NCBI RefSeq assembly: GCF_015689335.1
Contig: NZ_CP065053.1
Location: 2,976,001-3,040,000, forward strand
Length of the DNA stretch: 64,000 bases
Source: Massilia antarctica
Lineage (GTDB): Bacteria > Pseudomonadota > Gammaproteobacteria > Burkholderiales > Burkholderiaceae_D
Direction: 5' to 3'
Below, piece after piece: positions 44,831 to 53,895 of this stretch. The stretch's first letter is position 1; each line of letters opens with the position of its first letter. The position numbers and the translations under genes are program-made. The notes beneath the pieces were generated by a model. That model ran no database searches and was not told the origin of the DNA. It saw only the letters and a program-made list of their open reading frames with translations.

Positions 44831-44888
44831 ACGGTCAGGCATGTGGAACCCGACGCAGCGCCGCCTGCCCCGGGCCATGCGCGACCGC

Positions 44889-45902
44889 CTAAGTCAGCCG
44901 CCGCACCGATTCCCGCACCACCAGGCTCAATGCCGGCAATGGCACCTTCACCTCGTGATGCCCGATCATCCCCAGCATCATGGTGCCGATACACGAACCG
45001 ACGTCGTACAGCGGTTGGCGCACGGTGGTCAGGGGCGGGGTGGTGTACATCGAACTATGCAGGTCGTCGAAGCCGATGATCGACACGTCTTCCGGCACGC
45101 GGATGCTGCGCCGGTACAGCGCCAGGCGCGCGCCGTAGGCACTTAAATCGTTGGCCGCGAAGATGGCGGAAAAACGCGCCCCCGACCCGAGCAGCTGGTT
45201 GACCGCCTGCAATCCGCCCGACTCCTGGAAATCGCCCGCCACGATCAGCTCCGGATCGGGCTCGATGCGGTGGCGCGCCAGGGTGTCGCGGTAGCCGGCC
45301 AGGCGCGCGTGCGCATCTTCCTGGTCGTCAGAGCCGCGAATGAACGCGATGCGCCGGTGCCCCTGTTCGATCAGCAATTCCATGGCCTCGCAGGCGGCGC
45401 CGTAATTGTCGAGGACAAAACCGAAGACACGTTCGCCTTCCAGCTTGCGCCCGAACGCCACGATCGGCACGCGCTGCGAAAAATCGAGGATCTGGGTGTC
45501 GCTCATGTTCCCGGTCAGGATCACCACGCCATCCACCCTTCGTCCGATCAGCAGTTCGACCCGCTCGGCTTCTTCAAGCGCGTGCCAGTGTCCGCTCATG
45601 ATCAAGAGCGCATAGCCGGCCGCCTTGACCGCATCCTCGATGCCGACCATGGCGTCGTTGAAGTAGCCGCTCACCAGGGACTGGGTCAGCACGCCGATGG
45701 TGCGCGTGCTGCCCATTTTCAGGCCCTGCGCCACCAGGTTCGGCTTGTAGTTCAGGCGTTCGATGGCGTCTTCGATGCTGCGCCGCTTGGCGTCCGACAC
45801 CCTGGCGGTGCCGTTCATGAAGCGCGATGCGGTGGCCGGCGAGACGCCGGCGGCATGCGCGACCTGGTGCAGGGTGACGGGGCCGATGTCGTTGTTCTTC
45901 AT
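44889..45902 (-). CDS. LacI-family transcriptional regulator
   Basis: A 337-residue LacI regulator. The HTH is VTLHQVAHAAGVSPATASRF, with hinge helix KPNLVAQGLKMG, then a periplasmic-binding-type core (IGVLTQSLVSGYFNDAMVGI, AIFAANDLSAYG, VSIIGFDDLHSSMYTTPPLT). It probably represses the glucan locus and is released by a sugar effector. The ATG overlaps the halogenase stop by four bases (ATGA), so both are one transcript divergent from the TonB receptor. Candidate operators are at 47436-47448, 47545-47558 and 47566-47579. Confidence 0.93.
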   Translation of the reverse strand: MKNNDIGPVTLHQVAHAAGVSPATASRFMNGTARVSDAKRRSIEDAIERLNYKPNLVAQGLKMGSTRTIGVLTQSLVSGYFNDAMVGIEDAVKAAGYALLIMSGHWHALEEAERVELLIGRRVDGVVILTGNMSDTQILDFSQRVPIVAFGRKLEGERVFGFVLDNYGAACEAMELLIEQGHRRIAFIRGSDDQEDAHARLAGYRDTLARHRIEPDPELIVAGDFQESGGLQAVNQLLGSGARFSAIFAANDLSAYGARLALYRRSIRVPEDVSIIGFDDLHSSMYTTPPLTTVRQPLYDVGSCIGTMMLGMIGHHEVKVPLPALSLVVRESVRRLT

Positions 45903-47449
45903 CGGCGCTCGCACAAGTGCTCCACCAGCGCGCGGTGCGGCGGCAGGTCGGCCAGCGCGTGCCCGGCCAGTTTGGCGATCATCGCAAATTCGGCGGCCGC
46001 CTCGTCGCGCCGCGCCGGATGGCAGGCGCTCGGATGCAGGCCGGTGGCGAACTCCATCCCGTACAGCACGTACTGCCAGCTCGACGTCGGATACATCTCG
46101 ACGTCGGCCACGAAGTCGAGCCGGTGCGGGGGCCGGCAGCGCCACATGGCCAGCTTGTCGCGCAGCGACGCGGGAATCGAACGCGGATCGGTATTGTCGG
46201 TCCAGAAGGCGGAATCGGTGCGCTGGGAGAGGCAGTAGTGCAGCTTGATGAAGTCGACCACGCGCTCGTAGCGCTCGCGCATCAGGCGGTTGAACTGGGC
46301 CGCCACCGGCGCGCTGTCGCCGTTGAACGGGAACAGGTGGCCGATCAGGTACGCCGCCGTTTCGATCAGGCCAATGCCGGACGATTCGAGCGGCTCCAGG
46401 AAGCCGCCCGACAGTCCGACCGCCACGCAGTTTTTGATCCACTGCACGTCGCGGTAGCCGATATTGAGTTTCAGCTGGCGCGGCGTGAGACTGTCCGCGG
46501 CCGCGCCGATGTACTGGCGCAGCACCTGTTCGGCGCGTTCGTCGCTCGTGTGGCGGCTTGAATACACGTAGCCGATCCCGCGCCGCTGCTGCAGGCCGAT
46601 GTCCCAGGTCCATCCGGCTTCGTGCGCGGTGGAGATGGTGTACGAGGGGATCGGGGTGTCGGCGGCGGGGTATGGCACCTGCATGGCCAGCGCGCGGTCG
46701 ACGAACAGCACGTCGTCGATCTTGCGGAACGGTGAGCCGAGCGCTTCGCCGATCAGCGTGGCCCGAAAACCGCTGCAGTCGACGTACAGGTCCGCGTTCA
46801 GCGCGCCCTGTTCGCGCGTGTGCACGCAGGCGATCGCGCCGTCGGCATCGAGTTCGACCCGGTCCACGAGGGCCTGCACGTGGCGCACGCCGAGCGAGCG
46901 GCCATGCTCGGCCAGCAGGGCGGCGAAGCGTCCGGCGTCGAAGTGGTAGGCGTAGTTCATCGGCCCGGCGTAGTCGGCGTCGGCCAGGCGCTTGGGACCG
47001 TGCGCGGCATCGGCCACCCGTTTTTGCATGGTCGCCGCTGCGGCAAAGGGGATACCGGCGCCGGCGGTGCCCTGCAGCCAGTGCGGCAGCAGTTCCGGCC
47101 CGCCCTGGCGCTGGCTCGGCTGGCTGAATGGATGGAAGTAGTGGTCGGCGCCGGGCGCGCCTGCCGGGCGCACCCAATGGTTGAAGCGCACTCCCTGCTT
47201 GAAGGTGGCCTGGCATTCGCGTACGAAGCGCGCTTCGTCGATACCGATCGCCGCCAGGGTCGAACGGATCGAGGGAAACGTCCCTTCGCCGACGCCGATG
47301 ATGCCGATCTCGGGCGATTCGACCAGAGTAATACTGACGCCGCCCGCGCCCGCGCCTGCGCCGGCCCCCAGGGTGCGCGCCAGGTAGCAGGCGGTAAGCC
47401 AGCCGGCCGTGCCGCCGCCGACGATCAACACATTATGAAACGCTTTCAT
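45899..47449 (-). CDS. Flavin-dependent tryptophan-halogenase family protein
   Basis: A 516-residue flavoprotein. The FAD motif is VLIVGGGTAGWLTACYLAR; IIGVGEGTFPSI and ATFKQGVRFNHW hold the position of the catalytic Lys; SGGFLEPLESSGIGLIETAA matches the FAD/chloride region. The halogenase W-x-W-x-I-P motif appears as GWTWDIGLQQR, so the Pro is Gly. Such proteins are common beside TonB receptors in carbohydrate loci, where their substrate is unknown. AAAAAGGGGCAATTC before the start gives a ribosome site. Overlaps the LacI gene. Confidence 0.9.
   Translation of the reverse strand: MKAFHNVLIVGGGTAGWLTACYLARTLGAGAGAGAGGVSITLVESPEIGIIGVGEGTFPSIRSTLAAIGIDEARFVRECQATFKQGVRFNHWVRPAGAPGADHYFHPFSQPSQRQGGPELLPHWLQGTAGAGIPFAAAATMQKRVADAAHGPKRLADADYAGPMNYAYHFDAGRFAALLAEHGRSLGVRHVQALVDRVELDADGAIACVHTREQGALNADLYVDCSGFRATLIGEALGSPFRKIDDVLFVDRALAMQVPYPAADTPIPSYTISTAHEAGWTWDIGLQQRRGIGYVYSSRHTSDERAEQVLRQYIGAAADSLTPRQLKLNIGYRDVQWIKNCVAVGLSGGFLEPLESSGIGLIETAAYLIGHLFPFNGDSAPVAAQFNRLMRERYERVVDFIKLHYCLSQRTDSAFWTDNTDPRSIPASLRDKLAMWRCRPPHRLDFVADVEMYPTSSWQYVLYGMEFATGLHPSACHPARRDEAAAEFAMIAKLAGHALADLPPHRALVEHLCERR
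47436..47448. promoter_or_regulatory. Possible third LacI-type site at the halogenase start
   Basis: TGAAACGCTTTCA, two-fold symmetric except at the central three bases, overlaps the start codon of the halogenase gene. It would sit at a roadblock position and could allow looping with the pair at 47545-47579. Because the bases also encode the protein's N-terminus (MKAFH), the match may be chance. Confidence 0.35.
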
Positions 47450-47544
47450 GAATTGCCCCTTTTTGTGGCCGTGTGTGGCGAATATGACAAATCCGGTCGG
47501 ACCATAATATTTCGTTTGACTTTGGAATGCACCGAAATGTACCA

Positions 47545-47558
47545 TGAAATCGTTTTCA
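47545..47558. promoter_or_regulatory. LacI-type operator 1
   Basis: TGAAATCGTTTTCA, a near-perfect 14-base palindrome centred on CG, the usual layout of LacI/CcpA/CebR-family sites. It lies between the divergent halogenase-lacI and TonB-receptor genes. Confidence 0.65.
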
Positions 47559-47565
47559 CGTAATA

Positions 47566-47579
47566 TGAAAACGTTTTCT
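47566..47579. promoter_or_regulatory. LacI-type operator 2
   Basis: TGAAAACGTTTTCT with the perfect palindromic core GAAAACGTTTTC. It is centred 21 bases, two helical turns, from operator 1, so two dimers could bind on one face of the helix. It ends 53 bases before the TonB-receptor start and is likely to overlap that promoter. Confidence 0.7.
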
Positions 47580-47632
47580 CGCCCAGCCACGTCATGAACA
47601 ACAAAAATCGGTCAATTCCGAATGGAGACTGC

Positions 47633-50050
47633 ATGAAACCTACCGCCACCCAGGCGTTTCGCCGCGCTCGCGCCCCAATCCAACTTGCCATCCTGACCTT
47701 GCTCGCGGGTATCAGCGCGGCGCACGCCCAGGATGTGGCGCAAGCCCCGGCAGCACCTGCGGTCAGCAAGAGCGTCGCCAGCGCCGACTCGAACGTGATT
47801 CCCGAAGTCGTCGTCACCGCGACCAAGCGTTCGACCCCGCTGCAAAAAACCCCGATCGCGATCACCGCCATCAACGCCGCTTCGCTGCAGGACAACCATG
47901 TCCAGACCATCCAGGACGTGGTCAACTTGGTGCCGGGCTTCCAGGCCACCGGCCAGGGCGACCACGGCGTGATCACCATGACCCTGCGCGGCATCGGCAA
48001 TGACAGCGCCAAGACCGAATACGCCGATCCGGAAGTGGCCACCTTCGTCGACGGCATCTACTCGCCGCGTCCGGAAGGCGCCACCTCGCTGCTGTTCGAC
48101 TTGGAAGCGATCGAAGTGCTGCGCGGCCCGCAGGGCACACTGTGGGGACGCAACTCCACCGTCGGCGCGGTCAACATGCAGACCACCAAGCCGGTCATCG
48201 GCGAACGCTCGGGCAGTTTCGAAGCCGGCATGGGCGACTACAAGCGCCTCGGTACGCGCGGCGCGGTCAACATCCCGCTGAGCGACACCGCGGCCCTGCG
48301 CGTCTCCGCCGTGCACGAGCAGCACGAAGGCTACATCGATTACCAGAAGCTGCCGGCCATCCCATTGGCCGACCAGCGCGCCGCCTTCAAGGCCGGCGGC
48401 GGCAAGGATGCCGATTTCCGTCCGATCAATCCAAACCTGTTCGTCGCCGGCGGCCCGAAATACGGCGCCCAGGACCAGACCGCGGTGCGCCTGTCGCTGT
48501 TGTGGAACATCGCGCCTTCGCTCAAGTGGAACGTCTCCTACGAAAAATTCGCCGACCGCGGCACCCCGAGCATGAACTTGCTCCAGAACCCGCGCGCCGG
48601 CACCGACCTGTGGTCGACCCTGGCCGACGTGGCCCCGTCCCTCAAGCGCGATACCGATGCGATCCGCTCGCGCCTGGAATACACGATCAACGATTCGATG
48701 GCGCTGCACTACATCGCCGGCGTATCGCGTTTTTCCGGTTCGTCCACCTTCGACCAGGACGGCGGCGCCGCCGTACCGACCAGCTTTGCCACTGGCGCGA
48801 CCTACCAGGCCAACAACACGGTCTCGTCGAACTACAAGAACCATAGCCACGAACTGGAACTGCAGTCGCTCGGCAAGCACGATATCGACTGGCAGCTCGG
48901 CCTGTACTACGCGGCTGAAAAAAATGACATCCGCTTCGACATCCCGATCTTCAACGGCACCCAGGAAGGCACCGTCGGCTGGCAGGGTTCCTTCATCCAG
49001 CCGAAGGAAACCGTCGCATCGAGCGCCGCCTTCGGCCAGGCCACCTGGAACGCCAGCGAGAGCCTGCACGTGACCGGCGGCCTGCGCTACACCAAGGACA
49101 AGCGCACCAACGTCGGCGGCAACGGCTACACCTGGAACTACGACAAGGACGTGGCCCAGGTGCCGCTGTCCACATCGATCGATCCGCGCATTCCTGGCCA
49201 GGGTTACAGCCCTGGCGTACCATCGAACGATGGCGTCTACCACGGCAGCAAGGTCACCGGCCTGGTGCGCGTGAACTATGAGCTGGACCGCAGCAACATG
49301 GTCTACGCCAGCGTCGCCACCGGCTACAAGTCGGGCGGCCTGCAGGATGGCGGCCGTCCGTACGGCGCCGAAACCCTGACCAACTACGAAATCGGCAGCA
49401 AGAGCACCTTCTTCGGCGGCACGGTCAAGATGAACAATGCGCTGTACTACTCGAACTTCAAGGACTTCCAGTTCAGCGCCCCGATCACCAATCCGGACGG
49501 CACCCGCGGCCTGGCCACCAACAACGCCGAAGGCGCCAAGGTGTCTGGCGTGGAGTCGGAAATCGCGGCCAAGATCACGCGCGACGACAAGCTGCAACTG
49601 ACCCTGGCCTACACCCGCGCCAAGCTGGGTAAGTTGGTCGGCGGCACCAACGATTACAGCTTGCCGAAGTGCGCCATCCCGGGCATCAGCACCTGCCTGG
49701 ACGTGACCGGCAACACCATGCCGCACGCGCCGAAGTTCTCGCTGCAGCTGCAGTACCAGCACAACTTCGAACTGGCCGGCGGCGCCACCCTGGTGCCGCG
49801 CATCTCGACCCACTACGAAACCGCGTCCTGGCTGAGCGTTTTCAACCTGGGCGAGGGCGACCGCCAGAAGGCGTATGTACGCACCGACCTTGGCCTGCGC
49901 TACACGGCCAACAAGTGGTGGGTCGATGCCTTCGTGCGCAACGTGGCCGACAAAAACATCAAGACCAGCGCCGGCAATTCCTTCGGCCCGTACATGGCGC
50001 AGTACCTGCCGCCGCGTACCGTCGGCTTTAACACCGGCGTCGACTTCTAA
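47633..50050 (+). CDS. TonB-dependent outer-membrane receptor
   Basis: An 805-residue receptor. A signal peptide (PIQLAILTLLAGISAAHA) precedes a plug domain with VPEVVVTATKRSTPLQ-like entry (here IPEVVVTATKR), VQTIQDVVNLVPGFQATG and EVLRGPQGTLWGRNSTVGAV. The 22-stranded barrel follows and ends in Phe (FNTGVDF). It should import oligosaccharides released from beta-glucan. ATG at 47633 is chosen because GGAGA precedes it; an in-frame ATG lies 13 codons upstream. It is the first gene of the catabolic operon, controlled by the paired palindromes just before it. Confidence 0.94.
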   Translation: MKPTATQAFRRARAPIQLAILTLLAGISAAHAQDVAQAPAAPAVSKSVASADSNVIPEVVVTATKRSTPLQKTPIAITAINAASLQDNHVQTIQDVVNLVPGFQATGQGDHGVITMTLRGIGNDSAKTEYADPEVATFVDGIYSPRPEGATSLLFDLEAIEVLRGPQGTLWGRNSTVGAVNMQTTKPVIGERSGSFEAGMGDYKRLGTRGAVNIPLSDTAALRVSAVHEQHEGYIDYQKLPAIPLADQRAAFKAGGGKDADFRPINPNLFVAGGPKYGAQDQTAVRLSLLWNIAPSLKWNVSYEKFADRGTPSMNLLQNPRAGTDLWSTLADVAPSLKRDTDAIRSRLEYTINDSMALHYIAGVSRFSGSSTFDQDGGAAVPTSFATGATYQANNTVSSNYKNHSHELELQSLGKHDIDWQLGLYYAAEKNDIRFDIPIFNGTQEGTVGWQGSFIQPKETVASSAAFGQATWNASESLHVTGGLRYTKDKRTNVGGNGYTWNYDKDVAQVPLSTSIDPRIPGQGYSPGVPSNDGVYHGSKVTGLVRVNYELDRSNMVYASVATGYKSGGLQDGGRPYGAETLTNYEIGSKSTFFGGTVKMNNALYYSNFKDFQFSAPITNPDGTRGLATNNAEGAKVSGVESEIAAKITRDDKLQLTLAYTRAKLGKLVGGTNDYSLPKCAIPGISTCLDVTGNTMPHAPKFSLQLQYQHNFELAGGATLVPRISTHYETASWLSVFNLGEGDRQKAYVRTDLGLRYTANKWWVDAFVRNVADKNIKTSAGNSFGPYMAQYLPPRTVGFNTGVDF

Positions 50051-50063
50051 GTAGCGCCAACCC

Positions 50064-50087
50064 GTCCGCTTCCCGCGGGAAGCGGAC
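50064..50087. promoter_or_regulatory. 24-base perfect palindrome after the receptor gene
   Basis: A 10-bp stem, GTCCGCTTCC / GGAAGCGGAC, with a CGCG loop, 14 bases after the receptor stop. A second, looser hairpin (GCGCGGCG / CGCCGCGC, 50092-50119) follows. There is no T-run. Such structures between a highly expressed receptor and its enzymes commonly protect upstream mRNA and lower expression downstream. Confidence 0.6.
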
Positions 50088-50154
50088 CGCGGCGCGGCGT
50101 GCCTGCAAGGGCGCCGCGCGTCCCGTCATTGCCCCACCGATATCGAGCTCTACA

Positions 50155-51477
50155 ATGAACCAATCCAATCACTACCCTACCGACTTTACGTGGGGAGTCG
50201 CGACCAGCGCTTTCCAGATCGAGGGCGGCGCTAGCGCTGATGGCAAGGGGCCGTCGATCTGGGACACCTTCTGCCTGAACCCGAACAACATCAAGGACAA
50301 GAGCGACGGCACCGTCGCCTGCGACCATTACAACCGCTATCGCGAAGACGTCGGCCTGATTTCCTCGCTGGGCGTGGACGCCTACCGCTTCTCGATGGCC
50401 TGGGCGCGGGTCCAGCCGAGCGGCAAGGGCGCCTGGAACGAGGCCGGCTTCGGTTTCTACGACCGCCTGCTCGACGAACTGGCGGCGAAAGAGATCAAGG
50501 CGCACCTGACCCTGTATCACTGGGACCTGCCGCAAGGCTTGCAGGACGACGGCGGCTGGCTCAATCGCGACACCGCGCATCGCTTCGCCGACTACGCGCA
50601 CGAAGTGGCGCGCCGTTTCGGCAACCGCATCGCGGCCATCGCCACCCACAACGAGCCATGGTGCAGCGCCAACCTCGGTTACGGCAATGCGCAGTTCGCG
50701 CCCGGCGTGGCGGACGCCAAACAGGCGATCCAGGTTTCGCACCACCTGCTGCTCTCGCACGGCCTGGCGATGGCGTCGATGCGCGCCGCCGCCAGCTCGG
50801 CCCAGCTGGGCATTGTGCTGAACCAGTGGACGGCCGATCCGGCCACCGATTCCGAGGCTGACCGCGCCATGGCGGAACTGGAGTACGCGCGTTCGGTGCA
50901 GTGGTTCATGGACCCGATCTTCAAGGGCCGCTATCCGGAACTGGCGCTGCGCGCGCATGGCGAGAACGCGCCGGTGGTGCACGACGGCGACCTGGCCGCC
51001 ATCGCCCAGCCGATCGACTTCCTCGGCGTGAATTACTACTTCCGTTCCTTCTGCAGCGCCGAAACACCGCCGCGCACGCCGCCCGGCAAGCTCGGTTTCA
51101 CCGACATGGGCTGGGAGATTTACCCGCAGGGCTTGACCGAACTGCTGGTCAAACTCAATGCCGAATACATGCTGCCGCCGGTGTACATCACCGAAAACGG
51201 CATGGCCAATCCGGATTCGGTCAGCGACGGCAAGGTGGCCGACCCGGAACGCATCGCCTATGTGCAGATGCACCTGGACGCGCTCAAGGCGGCCATGGAG
51301 CAGGGCGTCGACGTGCGCGGCTACTTCCTCTGGAGTTTGCTCGACAACTTCGAATGGAACTCCGGCTACGCCAAGCGCTTCGGCATCGTCCACGTCGATT
51401 ACGAGACGCAGGAGCGTACGCTCAAGGACAGCGCCATCTGGTACCGCGATTTCCTGTCCGCCCAGCGCCAGCGCTGA
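50155..51477 (+). CDS. GH1 beta-glucosidase
   Basis: A 440-residue glycoside hydrolase family 1 enzyme. It opens with [15 protein letters not shown]. The acid/base Glu is E167 in ATHNEPW (usual form T[FLM]NEP; here His precedes Asn) and the nucleophile E347 in [23 protein letters not shown] near the end lines the -1/+1 sites. No signal peptide, so it hydrolyses cellobiose or cellodextrins in the cytoplasm. It feeds glucose to the glucokinase encoded next (26-base gap). Confidence 0.95.
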   Translation: MNQSNHYPTDFTWGVATSAFQIEGGASADGKGPSIWDTFCLNPNNIKDKSDGTVACDHYNRYREDVGLISSLGVDAYRFSMAWARVQPSGKGAWNEAGFGFYDRLLDELAAKEIKAHLTLYHWDLPQGLQDDGGWLNRDTAHRFADYAHEVARRFGNRIAAIATHNEPWCSANLGYGNAQFAPGVADAKQAIQVSHHLLLSHGLAMASMRAAASSAQLGIVLNQWTADPATDSEADRAMAELEYARSVQWFMDPIFKGRYPELALRAHGENAPVVHDGDLAAIAQPIDFLGVNYYFRSFCSAETPPRTPPGKLGFTDMGWEIYPQGLTELLVKLNAEYMLPPVYITENGMANPDSVSDGKVADPERIAYVQMHLDALKAAMEQGVDVRGYFLWSLLDNFEWNSGYAKRFGIVHVDYETQERTLKDSAIWYRDFLSAQRQR

Positions 51478-51503
51478 TCGACTGTTCTTCCACTGGAGGC
51501 AAC

Positions 51504-52574
51504 ATGGTTTATGATTCCTATGCCGATGGCGCGCGCCTGCTGGCCGACATCGGCGGCACCAACGCGCGCTTCGCGCTCGAACACGGCGCCGGGCGGGTGG
51601 GCGACGTGCACACCTTGGCCTGCGCCGACTACGCGTACTTCGACGACGCGGTACGCGCCTATTTAAACAGGCTGCCGGCGCGGCGCGTGCGCCACGCGGT
51701 GATCGCGATCGCCAATCCGGTCGACGGCGACGCCGTCAAGATGACCAATCACCACTGGGCGTTTTCGATCGCCGCCTCGCGCCAGGCGCTTGGCCTCGAC
51801 ACCCTGCTGGTGGTGAATGACTTCGCCGCGCTGGCGATGGCGCTGCCGGCCCTGGGACCATCGGACCTGGACCAGATCGGCGGCGGAAAGGCCGTCGCCA
51901 GCGGCGTGATCGGCCTGGTGGGCGCCGGCACGGGCCTTGGCGTGGCAGGCCTGGTGCCGGTCGACGGGCGCTGGGTGGCGGTGCAGAGCGAAGGCGGCCA
52001 CGTCGCCTTTTCGCCGTTCGACGAACGCGAAGTGGCGGTCCTGCAGCATTGCTGGCAGCGTTACGAGCACGTCTCGGCCGAGCGCATCGTCTCCGGACCG
52101 GGCATCGTGCTCATTCGCGAAGCGCTGGCCGCCCGGTCCGGCCTGCAAGTCGACGCAAGCCTGTCCACGGCGGACATCGTCGAACGCGGCCTGGCCGGCA
52201 GCGATCCGCTATGCCGTGAAACGCTGGACTGCTTTTCGGGTATGCTGGGCACCGTCGCGGCCAACCTGGCGGTCACCTTGTCCGCGCGCGGCGGCCTGTA
52301 TATTGGCGGCGGTGTGGTGCCGCGCCTGGGCGCATATTTCGCCCAGTCGCCGTTCCGGGCGCGCTTCGAGAACAAGGGACGCTTTTCCGCCTTCACCGCG
52401 CGCATTCCGACCCTGGTGATCACGGCGTCGTATCCGGCCATGCTGGGCGCGGCGGCGATCTTGTCGGAGCACCTGGCCGACCTGGCGCCAATCGGTGCCG
52501 GCTCGCGCGCCGTGGCGCCGGCGTCCCTGCCGCTGCCTCCTCTTGAAATGGAAAACGATCATGCACGCTTCTAA
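51504..52574 (+). CDS. glk: Glucokinase
   Basis: A 356-residue Glk-family kinase. ATP motif [15 protein letters not shown], then [20 protein letters not shown] with glucose-contacting residues, and [15 protein letters not shown]. It phosphorylates the glucose released by the GH1 enzyme. ATG at 51504 follows TGGAGGC. The last ~25 residues ([17 protein letters not shown]) extend past the usual Glk end and overlap the MFS gene by 14 bases, so translation is coupled. Confidence 0.93.
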   Translation: MVYDSYADGARLLADIGGTNARFALEHGAGRVGDVHTLACADYAYFDDAVRAYLNRLPARRVRHAVIAIANPVDGDAVKMTNHHWAFSIAASRQALGLDTLLVVNDFAALAMALPALGPSDLDQIGGGKAVASGVIGLVGAGTGLGVAGLVPVDGRWVAVQSEGGHVAFSPFDEREVAVLQHCWQRYEHVSAERIVSGPGIVLIREALAARSGLQVDASLSTADIVERGLAGSDPLCRETLDCFSGMLGTVAANLAVTLSARGGLYIGGGVVPRLGAYFAQSPFRARFENKGRFSAFTARIPTLVITASYPAMLGAAAILSEHLADLAPIGAGSRAVAPASLPLPPLEMENDHARF

Positions 52575-53895
52575 GCCGTCCGTCTCGCCCCTGCTGTGGG
52601 TGCCGACCGGTTACTTCACCATGGCGCTCGGGTACGTGATGCTGACCTCCGTCACCGCCATCATGTTCAAGAATCTGGGCATGGACAACGGCAAGGCGGC
52701 CGAGTATTCGAGCCTGCTGATCTTCGCCTACACGGCCAAGCCGCTGTTCGCTCCCTTCGTCGAAATGTACCGCACCAAGAAATTCTTCGTGCTGTGCGCG
52801 CAGACCCTGATCGGTCTCGGTTTCGTCGGCATCGCGCTGGCCATGGCGCTGCCGAACTACATGCCGATCCTGATGGCGCTGTTCTGGGGCCTGTCCTTCG
52901 TCGGCGCGACCCAGGACATCGCCAGCGACGGCGTGTACGTCACCTCGCTCGATTCGCGCGCGCAGTCGCTGTATTGCGGGATCCAGAGCCTGAGCTGGAA
53001 TGTCGGTCCGATCGTCGCCTCCGGCGGCATGGTGTACCTGAGCGGCTGGCTGCACGTGAACATGTTCCATCACGACGCCGCCGTGTTCGGCCCGGAGTGG
53101 ATCGACGCCTGGCGCATCATCTTCTTCCTGGTGGGCGGACTGACCGTGCTGATGGCGCTCTGGCATGCGCGCTTCATGCCCGACGGCGCGCGCGCCGAAA
53201 ACACGCCGGCCAATGTCAAGGCGGCCGGCCGCATCCTGATGGATTCCTTCGTCACCCTGTTCCAGAAGCGCGGCATATGGCGCATGATCGCGTTTGCGTT
53301 CCTGTTCCGCCTCAGTATCGGCTTCCTTGAAAAAATCGGTCCCTTCTTCATGGTCGATCCGGCCGGCAAGGGTGGATTGGGGCTGACCAACGAGAAGCTG
53401 GGCGTCATCTACGGCACCTACGGCTTGGCCGCGGTGCTGCTCGGGTCCCTGCTCGGCGGCTGGTACGTGGCCAAGAACGGCTTGAAGTCGACCTTGTTCG
53501 TGCTGTGCTGCGCGGTCAATATCCCGAACGTGACGTTCCTGATCATGGCCATCTACCTGCCATCGAGCCTGTATCTGATCACGGCCGGCGTGATGATCGA
53601 GAAGTTCTTCTTCGGTTTCGGCGCGGTCGGTTTCATGATCTACCTGATGCAGCAGCTCGCGCCGGGCAAGTACACCACCACCCACTACGCCTTCGGCACC
53701 GGCATCATGGGCCTGTGCGGCCTGGTGACGGGCGCAATCAGCGGCCACCTGCAAGTGTCGATGGGCTACGTCAGCTACTTCATCTTTGTGATGGTCGCTA
53801 CCATCCCGTCGTTCATCGCCACCTGGTTCGCGCCGTTCTACATCGATGAAGCGGCCGGCGACGATGCGAACGCCACGCAGGCGGTAGCGGCATGA
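52561..53895 (+). CDS. MFS (AmpG/PAT-like) sugar permease
   Basis: A 444-residue protein with about twelve helices. The motif [12 protein letters not shown] after helix 4 and the overall layout resemble the AmpG/PAT branch of MFS. In glucan loci these proteins carry cellobiose or other oligosaccharides over the inner membrane. ATG at 52561 ([10 protein letters not shown]) lies inside the glk 3' end; a further in-frame start upstream would be buried in glk. It overlaps the GH9 gene by four bases. Confidence 0.88.
   Translation: MHASKPSVSPLLWVPTGYFTMALGYVMLTSVTAIMFKNLGMDNGKAAEYSSLLIFAYTAKPLFAPFVEMYRTKKFFVLCAQTLIGLGFVGIALAMALPNYMPILMALFWGLSFVGATQDIASDGVYVTSLDSRAQSLYCGIQSLSWNVGPIVASGGMVYLSGWLHVNMFHHDAAVFGPEWIDAWRIIFFLVGGLTVLMALWHARFMPDGARAENTPANVKAAGRILMDSFVTLFQKRGIWRMIAFAFLFRLSIGFLEKIGPFFMVDPAGKGGLGLTNEKLGVIYGTYGLAAVLLGSLLGGWYVAKNGLKSTLFVLCCAVNIPNVTFLIMAIYLPSSLYLITAGVMIEKFFFGFGAVGFMIYLMQQLAPGKYTTTHYAFGTGIMGLCGLVTGAISGHLQVSMGYVSYFIFVMVATIPSFIATWFAPFYIDEAAGDDANATQAVAA

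Noticed and set aside
44889..47216. A 775-codon frame that contains the LacI gene plus a long N-terminal extension
   Set aside because: The extension lies opposite in phase to the halogenase gene on the same strand and is Arg/Pro-rich; the real LacI start is the ATG overlapping the halogenase stop.
47612..49813. A 733-codon minus-strand open frame opposite the TonB receptor
   Set aside because: Antisense shadow; the plus-strand receptor is complete with signal peptide, plug and C-terminal Phe.
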